A stretch of DNA of 17,383 nt from Propionibacteriaceae bacterium (GTDB taxonomy: Bacteria; Actinomycetota; Actinomycetes; Propionibacteriales; Propionibacteriaceae): assembly GCA_009778535.1 (NCBI GenBank), contig WRJP01000019.1, positions 1 through 17,383 on the forward strand, read 5' to 3'. Under the pieces are notes generated by a model that was not told where the DNA came from, ran no database searches, and worked only from the letters and a program-made list of their open reading frames with translations. Every line of letters begins with the position of its first letter. Position 1 is the stretch's first letter. This document shows positions 7,136-14,829 of this stretch, in pieces. The position numbers and the translations under genes were made by a program.

Positions 7136-8722
7136 TCACCCGAATGGCGGCGGAGAGGCTTGGCTGTGTGCGGTTAGTACTGCGCGGTACGCACCGATCA
7201 GGGCTTCTCCTAGACCAGCACCAGGACCTGGAGAGGTGTTCTTCATGATGGAAGCGGCAGCGCCGCCGCATGCGTAAAGCCCACAGATGATCGAGCCGTC
7301 GCTGCGTAAAACTCTCGAATCCTCGTCAATGCGAAGGCCGCCCTTGGTGCCGGTATCTCCTGGAAAGAGCTTCACCGCCCAGAATGGAGACTTGTCTATC
7401 TTCCCAAGGACAGGATTCTTAGCTCTCGAACCACCAAAACCAAAGCGATCCCAGTCGGACTCACCGCGCCTAAAATCAAGGTCGTGGCCTTTGTGAGCAA
7501 AGCTGTTGAAGCGCACAACCGAGCCAATCAGCCCAGCTCGGTCAATACCTAACTCGTTTGCTAAATCATTCAAGGTTGTAGCACGAATGATGTCACCAGC
7601 CTCTATTGCTTTCCGCGGGGTTGAACCGGCCTTCCAAGGCCCCAATTCATAACGCGAGCGATGTCTGGCATCCATAATCAGGAAAGACGGTACGGCACGC
7701 ACACCGCCGTGGCTGCGCGAGTACAGGTAACGCCCGAGCACCGAAGGCCCTGCCGCTTCCGAAAAGAACCTGTCGCCTGCCTGATCTACAATTATTCCAT
7801 GTGGGGCTTGCCGAGCTTTGTCAACGCGGTAGGGCTGACCATTGATTACGAGTACTGGAACCCACCAAGCGTCTCCCAACGCCGCAGTGTCAGCACCGAT
7901 CGCTGTCCCGACCTGAATCGCGGTTCCGGTGTTCAGCGGTTCGTTGAGTGACCAAAGCGCGTTCGTGGGCAGCGGCAAAAATTCTTCCCGAAGCTGCTGA
8001 TTTGCTTCAAACCCGCCGCAGGCGAGCAACACCCCATGTCGAGCAGCTATTTTTTCACTGCGGCCATTGCGTTCAATGACGACACCAGTGACAGCATCTC
8101 CATCAGTAACCAATTCGACCAGAACCGAATCGAAAGAAAAATCCACATTGCTAGCCGTGGCACGACGCAGCAACTCGGCGACAAGCGCCTCCCCGCGTGT
8201 GGTCGTGGTTTCATCGTTCTTGCCGATCAGTTTTCGCAGCGGATTCTTCGACACGTCCTGCGGCGCGCGGCGCATTCGGTCACTCCATTTGCCCAGCGTC
8301 GTCACATTGGTGTGGTTGAGCGCCAATACTCGCCCTTGCGGTTTCCCGCCGATGAGGGCTTGGTGGTAGTCCGGCAGCCCACGCATCACCGTCATCTGTA
8401 ATTTGGACGATGCTAACCAACGCACCATCTTTATCGAAGAATCAATGTAAGCACTGCGCCTGGCGGAGGTGGAAGCCTGTGTGGTTTTGCCGAGAACTTG
8501 ATTCAGGTAATCCAACGCCAAACCCGCAGAGTCGTCTTGGCCGATCTTGATCATCAAGTCATTGCCAGGAAGCCACATCGCACCCCGCGAACCGCTGGTA
8601 GTGCCGCCAACGTAGGAAGTGCCTTCGACCACCAGCACATCAAAGCCGAGCCGTTTTGCTGCAACTGCCGCCAGCAGGCCAGCCGTGCCTGCTCCTACGA
8701 CGACGAAATCAGTCTGTTTCAT
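7136..8722 (-). CDS. FAD-dependent oxidoreductase, 3-ketosteroid dehydrogenase/fumarate reductase-like (FAD_binding_2)
   Basis: 528-residue flavoprotein. The N-terminus has the dinucleotide-binding fold VVVGAGTAGLLAA (7-19) with the ribose-binding Glu33 and then GGTTSGSRGAMWLPGN (39-54). The C-terminal FAD-contacting segment reads CGLYACGGAAASIMKN with SPGPGAGLGEAL (about 480-508), closely resembling 3-ketosteroid delta1-dehydrogenases, in which the Tyr in this 'LYA.G' motif (here Tyr483) helps catalysis. Fumarate reductase flavoproteins share the same fold, so the substrate is not settled by sequence reading. No signal peptide. The ATG overlaps the pepA stop as ATGA, with GGAG a short way upstream, so it is translated together with the aminopeptidase. 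No other steroid genes are visible here. Confidence 0.88.
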   Translation of the reverse strand: MKQTDFVVVGAGTAGLLAAVAAKRLGFDVLVVEGTSYVGGTTSGSRGAMWLPGNDLMIKIGQDDSAGLALDYLNQVLGKTTQASTSARRSAYIDSSIKMVRWLASSKLQMTVMRGLPDYHQALIGGKPQGRVLALNHTNVTTLGKWSDRMRRAPQDVSKNPLRKLIGKNDETTTTRGEALVAELLRRATASNVDFSFDSVLVELVTDGDAVTGVVIERNGRSEKIAARHGVLLACGGFEANQQLREEFLPLPTNALWSLNEPLNTGTAIQVGTAIGADTAALGDAWWVPVLVINGQPYRVDKARQAPHGIIVDQAGDRFFSEAAGPSVLGRYLYSRSHGGVRAVPSFLIMDARHRSRYELGPWKAGSTPRKAIEAGDIIRATTLNDLANELGIDRAGLIGSVVRFNSFAHKGHDLDFRRGESDWDRFGFGGSRAKNPVLGKIDKSPFWAVKLFPGDTGTKGGLRIDEDSRVLRSDGSIICGLYACGGAAASIMKNTSPGPGAGLGEALIGAYRAVLTAHSQASPPPFG

Positions 8723-10209
8723 TTTCCGGTCTCCAGCGCCTTTGCCACTTCGATTAGGGTGCGTATCGACATGCCAGTTGCTCCTTCAGTTACATAATTG
8801 TAGCCAGCGTGGGTATTGAAAGCTGGTCCGGCAATGTCTAAATGTGCCCAGTTAGTGTCTGCTGGCACGAATTCTGAAAGGAACGCGGCCGCTGACAGCG
8901 CTCCCCCATAACGGTCGCCGCTCGATTTGATGTCGGCAACCTTTGACTTGAGTTTGTCCTTGGTTTCCTCGGGAATAGGTAACTGCCACAGCAGCTCTCC
9001 AGCGACAGCAGCGGCAGTCAGTATCTCCTCAGCGGTTTCAGCATCGGAAGTCATCAATCCGCCAACACGTTCTCCAAGCGCCACGATGCACGCTCCAGTG
9101 AGGGTGGCGACGTCCAGCAGCAAATCCGGCGCATCTTCGCCTGATTTTGCCAATACGTCAGCGAGTAGCAGCCTTCCTTCAGCGTCGGAGTTGGCATTCT
9201 CAACCGTCTTGCCCGAATACATTTGTATGACATCGGAAGGACGAAATGCCGTTCCAGATGGCATGTTCTCAGCCATAGCACCGTACGCAATGACCTTGGT
9301 AGCGACCCCCAGTTTCGCAATGGCTAGCACGGCAGCAATTACACTGGCAGCTCCTGCCATGTCATGTCTCATGGTGTACATGCTGTCAGCAGGTTTAAGA
9401 TTCAGACCGCCAGAATCGAAAGTGACGCCCTTACCTACAAGTACCAACTGCTGCTTCGCATCTGGGGGCGAATAGCTCACTTTGAGCAGACGCGGCTGCC
9501 TGGCCGAACCAGAACCCACGGCGATGATGCCTCCGAAACCGGCTTCGGCTAGCATCACTTCATCCCAAACTGTTATTTCAACAGGTACATCTTTTGCGGC
9601 CTGTTCAACCATGGCGACGAATGACTGCGGGTAGAGCTCGTTTGCTGGCAGGTTGATCCAATCTCGACCCTGACAAACGGCTGCGGCAGTGAGGCAGCCC
9701 GCGTCGATTGCTGCTTGCGTACTAGCTTCCACAGCGGAGACTATTTGGATTTGCGCCACGGCCGGTTCGGCTTTGCACTGGTATTGGTAGGCACCCAAGA
9801 GCGCACCTTCAACCGCAGCTTTGATCACATTCGGGTCAACGCTGCCCAGGCTCAGCGTGACTGTAAGTCCTGCCGCGTCGGGGAGTTTCACGACAGCTTG
9901 CAACGCTGTCCCTACCCCGCGGCGCACCATTTCTGGGTTTGCATCCGCGTTACCGATACCGGTAGCCAATACCAGCAAACCACCTGGGGCGATGAAAGTT
10001 CCGACATTTCCTGGTTCTGTTTTGGCTCCAACTGCTTTGGCCACTTCGAGCACGGACTTGTTGAAGGTGTCTTGCCATCCGGTCTGAAATTCATCCGGAA
10101 GCCCAACTCGCCTTTCTTCACCGCCAGCGTTGGCTAAACCGATAACCAACCCGGCTACGTCCGACCCGATGCTGGAAGTGAGTTCGATACTTGGAAGTGA
10201 GCAAATCAT
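8719..10209 (-). CDS. pepA: leucyl aminopeptidase (M17, PepA family)
   Basis: Cytoplasmic two-metal aminopeptidase that removes N-terminal residues from peptides. 496 residues, normal length. The catalytic C-terminal domain has the metal and active-site residues in order: Lys260 and Asp265 in VGKGVTFDSGGLNLKP, Lys272, Asp283 in MRHDMAGAASV, and Asp342/Glu344/Arg346 in NSDAEGRLLLADVL (the usual Thr before DAEGR is Ser here, a mild change). The N-terminal half (1-150) is the less conserved domain. The ATG is supported by AGGAGG (10215-10220 on the complementary strand) six bases upstream. It is first in a two-gene unit with the FAD dehydrogenase (ATGA overlap) and divergent from gcvT, an arrangement common in actinobacteria. 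Confidence 0.96.
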   Translation of the reverse strand: MICSLPSIELTSSIGSDVAGLVIGLANAGGEERRVGLPDEFQTGWQDTFNKSVLEVAKAVGAKTEPGNVGTFIAPGGLLVLATGIGNADANPEMVRRGVGTALQAVVKLPDAAGLTVTLSLGSVDPNVIKAAVEGALLGAYQYQCKAEPAVAQIQIVSAVEASTQAAIDAGCLTAAAVCQGRDWINLPANELYPQSFVAMVEQAAKDVPVEITVWDEVMLAEAGFGGIIAVGSGSARQPRLLKVSYSPPDAKQQLVLVGKGVTFDSGGLNLKPADSMYTMRHDMAGAASVIAAVLAIAKLGVATKVIAYGAMAENMPSGTAFRPSDVIQMYSGKTVENANSDAEGRLLLADVLAKSGEDAPDLLLDVATLTGACIVALGERVGGLMTSDAETAEEILTAAAVAGELLWQLPIPEETKDKLKSKVADIKSSGDRYGGALSAAAFLSEFVPADTNWAHLDIAGPAFNTHAGYNYVTEGATGMSIRTLIEVAKALETGK

Positions 10210-10350
10210 GTGAGCCTCCTAAACGCAAAAACTAATCTATCGTCAACCGAGCTTTTGAGGGCAGCTTTCTCGTTCGCATGGCAGCAATGGGTAGAGCTTG
10301 AGAATGGTGTCACAGGTGAATGCGGCGCTGGGCAGTACGGGTCACACCAC

Positions 10351-10356
10351 TAGAAT
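10351..10356 (+). promoter_or_regulatory. -10 element of a probable leaderless gcvT promoter
   Basis: TAGAAT, five of six matches to TATAAT, is followed by six bases and then the gcvT ATG, so transcription should start at the A of the ATG. No SD precedes the ATG. No clear -35. I looked for a glycine riboswitch in 10210-10362 and saw none; a leaderless transcript would leave no room for one. Confidence 0.6.
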
Positions 10357-10362
10357 GCTGTC

Positions 10363-11469
10363 ATGGATGAATTGTTGAAGTCGCCATTGCATGATCGCCA
10401 CGAGGCGGCGGGGGCGCGTTTCGCCGAATTTGGCGGTTGGCTCATGCCGCTGCAATATACGGGAATCATCGCTGAACACAATGCCTGCCGCCAGGGCGCG
10501 GCCGTTTTTGACGTGAGCCATCTCGGGAAAGTGAGCGTCACCGGCTCTGGAGCGGTGGATTTTGTAAACAGTTGTCTGAGTAATGATCTGAATCGGATCG
10601 GAGCCGGACAAGCGCAGTACACCCTAGCCTGCAATGAAACTGGCGGGGTGGTCGACGACATGATTGCCTACCGGAAATCCGATGAAAACGTTTTCCTAGT
10701 TCCGAATGCTGCCAACACCGCACGGGTCGTAGCGCTACTGCAAGCGGCTGCACCTGCGAGTATTCGGATCGAGAATCAACATCGTGACTTCGCTGTGCTC
10801 GCCGTTCAAGGGCCGAACAGCGATGCCATTCTCAAGGCGTTGGCGCTACCTGTCGGACATGACTATATGGGTTTCACAGTTGCAGAATTCAGTAATGCGG
10901 AGTTGATTTGTTGCCGCACTGGCTACACCGGTGAGCGTGGCTACGAGTTGATAGTTCCAGCCGAAGTTGCGGGTTTGCTGTGGGATGCAATCTTGGAGGC
11001 TGGAGTTGATTTCGGCCTAGTTTCGGCTGGTTTGGGAGCACGCGACACCTTACGTACTGAGATGGGTTACGCATTGCACGGCCATGAGTTGAGCGAAACT
11101 ATTTCAGGGTTAGAAGCACGCGTTAGCTGGGCGATCGGGTGGAAGAAACAGGCTTTCTGGGGTAAAGATGCATTGCTAGCCGAAAAGTCCGCTACTGCTA
11201 AACGTCAACTTGTTGGCTTGATCGCTACTGGGAAAGCTATCCCGCGCCCAGATATGAACGTGGTGGCACTAGATTCAGAACAACCTATTGGGGTGGTGAC
11301 TTCCGGAACGTTCTCTCCATCGCTGCAAAAGGGAATCGCGCTGGCACTGCTTGATACATCCACTGCTTTACTACCAGAGGTGGGGGTTCAGGTAAGAGGA
11401 CGACTTGAGAAGTTTGAAATCTCGGCACCGCCCTTCATACCCGCGAAAGTTCGTGAATCGGCAGGATAG
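10363..11469 (+). CDS. gcvT: glycine cleavage system T protein (aminomethyltransferase)
   Basis: Takes the aminomethyl group from lipoylated H protein, releases ammonia and forms 5,10-methylene-tetrahydrofolate. 368 residues, full length. Signatures: 'EFGGWLMPLQY' (22-32), 'VFDVSHLGKVSVTG' (48-61), 'SNDLNRI' (73-79), the catalytic Asp in GGVVDDMIAYR (98 or 99), 'RTGYTGERGYEL' (185-196) and 'RDTLRTEMGYALHG' (227-240), the last two lining the folate site; the C-terminal barrel contains 'IGVVTSGTFSPSLQKGIALA'. No active-site change seen. GcvH and GcvP are not in the window, so this gene is separated from them or the genes lie elsewhere. Its dependence on a lipoylated partner ties it functionally to lipA and lipB. 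Confidence 0.96.
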   Translation: MDELLKSPLHDRHEAAGARFAEFGGWLMPLQYTGIIAEHNACRQGAAVFDVSHLGKVSVTGSGAVDFVNSCLSNDLNRIGAGQAQYTLACNETGGVVDDMIAYRKSDENVFLVPNAANTARVVALLQAAAPASIRIENQHRDFAVLAVQGPNSDAILKALALPVGHDYMGFTVAEFSNAELICCRTGYTGERGYELIVPAEVAGLLWDAILEAGVDFGLVSAGLGARDTLRTEMGYALHGHELSETISGLEARVSWAIGWKKQAFWGKDALLAEKSATAKRQLVGLIATGKAIPRPDMNVVALDSEQPIGVVTSGTFSPSLQKGIALALLDTSTALLPEVGVQVRGRLEKFEISAPPFIPAKVRESAG

Positions 11470-11517
11470 ATTGGTCGGAACCTGAAGTGAGCCAAAGACA
11501 TAAACGAGAGGTGCAAG

Positions 11518-12078
11518 ATGGGATTGTTTAAGTCCTATGAGCGTGAAGATACGCCTGCGGAAGTTCAGGATACAAAGCCGCCGGTCAGTACGAAGAAGAC
11601 AGTTCCTACACCTTCACGCCGCGATGCCGAAGCAGCTCGCAGACAACGCTTAAAGCCTGAATTGAACCCGAAGCAGGCTAAGGCTCGGGAACGCCAAATC
11701 CGGATGGAAAACCGCGCAGAACAGCTACAGAAGATGGATTCTGAACCTGGCCGCGTCCTGTTACGCGACCATATCGATGCGCGCCGAAGTCTTTCACAGT
11801 GGGCTCTGCCCATAGTCATGGTTAGTTTGGCGTTCTCTATGTTCGCAAGTGGTTTCAGCATGGAAGTTTATGCAATCTCGATGTACTCAGTTTGGGCTAT
11901 CTTCGGGGCAATCATCGTTGACATCGTTTTGATGTGGCGCGGCTACAAGAAACTCCATGCGCAACGGCTGCCGAATGAAAGTACGAAAGGTCTGATGTCA
12001 TACGGTTTTAACCGAGCCATCAACATCAGAAGATTTCGCAGACCGCCGCCTCGGGTGAGTGTCGGTCAAATCATTTGA
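11518..12078 (+). CDS. DUF3043 membrane protein
   Basis: 186 residues. A basic, hydrophilic N-terminal half (1-92) contains 'PSRRDAEAARRQRL' and 'KARERQIRMENRA', probably helical, and is followed by two transmembrane helices (about 94-113 and 119-140) and a basic C-terminal tail. The pattern, including 'GRVLLRDHIDARRS' before the first helix, is that of DUF3043, an actinobacterial family of unknown function. The ATG has AGAGG six bases upstream. It starts 48 nt after gcvT and may share its transcript. Confidence 0.9.
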   Translation: MGLFKSYEREDTPAEVQDTKPPVSTKKTVPTPSRRDAEAARRQRLKPELNPKQAKARERQIRMENRAEQLQKMDSEPGRVLLRDHIDARRSLSQWALPIVMVSLAFSMFASGFSMEVYAISMYSVWAIFGAIIVDIVLMWRGYKKLHAQRLPNESTKGLMSYGFNRAINIRRFRRPPPRVSVGQII

Positions 12079-12092
12079 GCTGACTTAACAAA

Positions 12093-12293
12093 ATGTTTTA
12101 TTGGGTGTGCGAGCCGGAGTTGAGCTGTGCCGACCAGCGTCGGCTTGGCCTTGACCTGGGTTTTTTGGTTCAAGCAGATGCCGATGAGTGGCTCGGGGTC
12201 AACTTTTCTGAATTGCTGGAACTGGGAGTAAGGTCTGTAAGCCTGCTCAAAGACCAGGAAGTCGTATTCAGCTCAATGTCCTTGGATGAATGA
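12093..12293 (+). CDS. short hypothetical protein
   Basis: 66 residues, acidic, no signal peptide or membrane helix; I do not recognise it. It begins 15 nt after the DUF3043 stop on the same strand and ends before the gap at 12294-12432, so it would be the last gene of the gcvT-side unit. ATG 12093 has no convincing SD, and GTG 12108 is an alternative. The amino-acid composition (Leu, Glu, Asp, Val, few oddities) looks like a real protein, and no larger frame competes for the segment. Confidence 0.45.
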   Translation: MFYWVCEPELSCADQRRLGLDLGFLVQADADEWLGVNFSELLELGVRSVSLLKDQEVVFSSMSLDE

Positions 12294-12432
12294 GTGAATG
12301 CTGCCGTGTTGGTTGGCACAGGGTCAACGGGAGCGGACAACCAGCCGACGGACGCGGTCGCTGCCGGTTTGAGTCGAGAAGGGTGTTTTGCCGTTAAGAT
12401 GACCTTGTACTAACTGTGATAAGGACGGATCG

Positions 12433-12903
12433 ATGAGCGAAAAATCCATTGCGCGGGTGCTGCTATATTCCCACGACCGAAACGTACGGGAGCAGGTAAA
12501 GCTAGCACTGGGTAAGCGTATTGCAACAGACCTGCCGCAGTTGGAAGTCATTGAGACGGCCACCGCCCCGGCGTTGCTCCAGCATCTGGAGGTTGGGAAC
12601 ATCGACTTAGTTGTACTGGACGGGGAAGCTACTCCTGCTGGCGGGATTGGTCTTGCCTACCAACTCAAGGACGAAATTCCCGTTTGCCCGCCGACCTTGC
12701 TGCTTGTTGTACGTGTAGCTGATGCTTGGTTGGCGACTTGGTCGAAAGCTGACGCAGTTGCGTTCTACCCCATCGATCCGGTGCAACTGGCTAAAACCGC
12801 AGCCGATTTACTGCGGGCTTGGTTTTCCGAAGCGGAGGCGGAGTCTGAACAGACCGAAACAGAGCAGACTCCAGCAGACCAGATGGAAACTACGCCATCC
12901 TGA
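12433..12903 (+). CDS. response-regulator receiver-like protein upstream of trpD
   Basis: 156 residues: a receiver-type fold (about 6-130) and an acidic Glu/Gln/Thr-rich tail with no DNA-binding domain. Asp63 in 'DLVVLDGEATPAGG' matches the phosphoacceptor position, and Asp15 in 'SHD' can serve the acidic pocket. The normal Lys of the 'KP' motif is replaced: FYPIDP has Tyr before Pro, and the usual Thr/Ser switch residue is not apparent. I recognise the 'AWLATWSKADAV' and 'PIDP' segments as typical of an actinobacterial family near trpD. It may be a non-standard or unphosphorylated receiver. ATG 12433 has AAGGA seven bases upstream. No kinase gene is nearby. It lies 19 nt before trpD, so the two are probably co-transcribed. 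Confidence 0.82.
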   Translation: MSEKSIARVLLYSHDRNVREQVKLALGKRIATDLPQLEVIETATAPALLQHLEVGNIDLVVLDGEATPAGGIGLAYQLKDEIPVCPPTLLLVVRVADAWLATWSKADAVAFYPIDPVQLAKTAADLLRAWFSEAEAESEQTETEQTPADQMETTPS

Positions 12904-12922
12904 GGTGGTGTACTGAAGCGTT

Positions 12923-13960
12923 ATGAAATGGGCTGATTTACTAACAAGCCTGGTAAACCATACTGATTTGAGTGTGGCTCAGGCGTGCTGGGCAATGGAA
13001 CAAATCCTTACCGGTGAAGCGACTGATGTACAGATTGCAGGGTTCGCCGTCGCCCTACGCTCGAAAGGTGAAACCGTTGATGAGTTGGCTGGACTGGCGC
13101 AGGCGATGTTGGATCGAGCAGCCCCAATAACCATAGACAACCAAGCTGTCGACATTGTTGGTTCGGGAGGTGACCGTGCCAACACAGTGAACATCTCCAC
13201 GATGGCAGCCATAGTCACGGCAGCGGCTGGAGTTCCTGTAATAAAACATGGGAACCGAGCAGCGTCCTCTGCTTGCGGTACTGCTGACTGTCTGGAGGCA
13301 CTTGGAGTCAAGTTGAATGTGCCAGCACAGGCACAGGCTCAAGTTTTACGCGAAATCGGCATAGCTTTCCTTTTCGCCCCGCAGTACCATCCGAGTTTGC
13401 GGTTTGCCGGTGCGGCACGGCGTGGTTTGGCAATCCAAACCACGTTCAACTTTTTAGGGCCGCTGGCTAATCCTGCCCGTCCTCGTGCGCAGGCTGTCGG
13501 TGTAGCCAATGTGAAAATAGCTCCGCTCGTCGCAGCGGTTTTCGCCCGGCGTGGAGTCCGTGGCATAGTGTTTCATGGCGACGACGGTCTGGACGAACTA
13601 ACCACCACTACCGCTTCACAGCTATGGCTCATTAACGAACAGCAAGTTGACGAAACTGCCCTTGACCCACTAGACCTGGGGATCCCACGCTGCGACAAAG
13701 CCGAACTGGTCGGCGGAACCCCTAGCGAAAATGCCGATGTCGTCTTGGCGGTGCTAAACGGCGCGCAAGGTGCTGTCCGCGACATTGTTTTGCTCAATGC
13801 AGCCGCTGCAAGCTTAGCTTTTGACGGGCCGAAACTTGGTGTCTCAGTTGTGGCTGATCTGGGTTATCAGCTTGAACGGATGCGGGAGGCGATTGATTCA
13901 GGGGCTGCGTTGCGACTGCTGGAAGCTTGGATTGCCAAAACGCAGGAAGTTGCTGTCTGA
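12923..13960 (+). CDS. trpD: anthranilate phosphoribosyltransferase TrpD
   Basis: Second step of tryptophan synthesis: joins anthranilate to phosphoribosyl pyrophosphate. 345 residues, full length. The N-terminal helical domain is followed by the PRPP-binding GSGGD at 80-84 with 'NTVNIST' (87-93), KHGNR at 108-112, and the metal-binding Asp-Glu pair in HGDDGLDELTT (224-225). Residue changes are conservative. The start fits relatives (MKWADLLTSLVN...), though the SD before it is weak. It stands alone from other trp genes, which is common in actinobacteria. No leader peptide or attenuator is visible. It is convergent with the prepilin peptidase remnant, with 81 nt between them. Confidence 0.95.
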   Translation: MKWADLLTSLVNHTDLSVAQACWAMEQILTGEATDVQIAGFAVALRSKGETVDELAGLAQAMLDRAAPITIDNQAVDIVGSGGDRANTVNISTMAAIVTAAAGVPVIKHGNRAASSACGTADCLEALGVKLNVPAQAQAQVLREIGIAFLFAPQYHPSLRFAGAARRGLAIQTTFNFLGPLANPARPRAQAVGVANVKIAPLVAAVFARRGVRGIVFHGDDGLDELTTTTASQLWLINEQQVDETALDPLDLGIPRCDKAELVGGTPSENADVVLAVLNGAQGAVRDIVLLNAAAASLAFDGPKLGVSVVADLGYQLERMREAIDSGAALRLLEAWIAKTQEVAV

Positions 13961-14041
13961 GCATCAACAAGGCAGGGCAGCCAAAGCTAAGCTCATACTG
14001 CGTCCATTCTCTCAAGCCTCTAGTCACCGGCGCAGCGTACC

Positions 14042-14599
14042 TCAAGTGAGCACTGCCATGACCAACGGACAACATAGACATCCGCCGACCAAAGCTGGCC
14101 CAAATGGATAGCCGCCCTGCTTGCGTCGAACTTTGCGGATAACGCCGAGCAATGCACCTATTGCGGTTCCGACAAAGAGCGCCACGAAGCAAGCTGTGAC
14201 CGCTAATGAGCCACTGGTCAGTCCGATTAGGGTTGCAAGTCGGACATCTCCGAAACCCAAATCTGTCTTTCGCCAAACACAAAAGAACAAACTGCCAGCA
14301 AGCAACGCACCAAGACTGGCGTCAATTAATACTTCCCAGCCTAGCCAGCAGGTAGCTATGAACAATGTCGCCTGGACGCCAGCAAAAGTTACCCAGTTGA
14401 TTCGCTTGGGCAACCTGCCGGTTTGGGCATCAATGACGGCAAGGAGCGCCCCGCCGCTACAGAACACTCCTCAAGGAGGCCAGAGCGCGATGGGTAGCCA
14501 GGGCAGGGTGAGTCCAACCCCTACAAGAGCGAAAACTATAGTTTTCGGAAAGTAACCAAATCTGGTAGCTGCTTCGGGTTGGTTGCTGTGCATTCTCAT
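14042..14599 (-). pseudogene. A24 prepilin peptidase-like gene interrupted by an in-frame TGA
   Basis: Read from ATG 14599, with AGGGAG five bases upstream, the frame gives 42 codons ending in the first hydrophobic helix (VFALVGVGLTLPWLPIALW). TGA (14471-14473) follows, after which the same frame continues for 142 codons to the stop at 14042. The downstream part holds the A24 aspartates: AVIDAQTGRLP and GFGDVRLATLIG (GxGD), plus several membrane helices. Together they make an ordinary single-domain prepilin peptidase of about 185 residues, which would cleave the leader of type IV pilin-like proteins in the membrane. A single base change from TGG (Trp) would explain the stop. Restart at GTG 14467 is possible, but GAGGA directly abuts that GTG, a poor SD position, and the product would lack helix 1. 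No pilin genes are in the window. Confidence 0.75.
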
Positions 14600-14782
14600 C
14601 TGTGCTCCCTGGTTTCGTGTTGGTTAATGGTCGGCAATCGACATAAGTATGTGTCGCAGCTCGCAGATTTTGCAGGGGCTTCTCGAAACTGTGGAAAACT
14701 GCATGATGCGTACCCACTTTCTCCACTTTGTAACTTCTTTGCTGCAAACTGCAAGACATTTCCGACTTCGGTCTCGGTTTAG

Positions 14783-14822
14783 CCTAAAAAACGAGTATGT
14801 TAGAAGTAACGAGTTTTTTAGG
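14783..14822 (+). repeat. A/T-rich inverted repeat over the ribosome binding site of the 14830 gene
   Basis: CCTAAAAAAC (14783-14792) pairs perfectly with GTTTTTTAGG (14813-14822), a 10-bp stem with a 20-nt loop. The 3' arm runs into the AGGGG SD at 14820-14824 that serves ATG 14830. The loop and arms also contain two direct copies of AACGAGT, 18 bp apart (14790, 14808). It could be an RNA structure controlling translation or a protein-binding site; neither is proven. Confidence 0.5.
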
Positions 14823-14829
14823 GGTGAAG

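Noticed and set aside
10210..10362. Glycine riboswitch before gcvT
   Set aside because: No recognisable aptamer pattern, and the -10 element six bases before ATG leaves no leader.
10342..10661. Minus-strand frames opposite the start of gcvT
   Set aside because: They overlap a well-supported gene completely and show no signals of their own.
14471..14473. TGA read as Trp or selenocysteine in the prepilin peptidase
   Set aside because: TGA ends several intact genes here (E2, pepA, trpD), Trp is encoded by TGG throughout, and A24 peptidases are not selenoproteins.
14690..14698. DnaA box-like TGTGGAAAA
   Set aside because: One mismatch to the consensus and only a single copy; no origin genes or clustered boxes nearby.
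14797..14829. Longer N-terminus of the sunset-domain protein from ATG 14797
   Set aside because: No SD before it, it lies in the inverted-repeat loop, and ATG 14830 has AGGGG at proper spacing.
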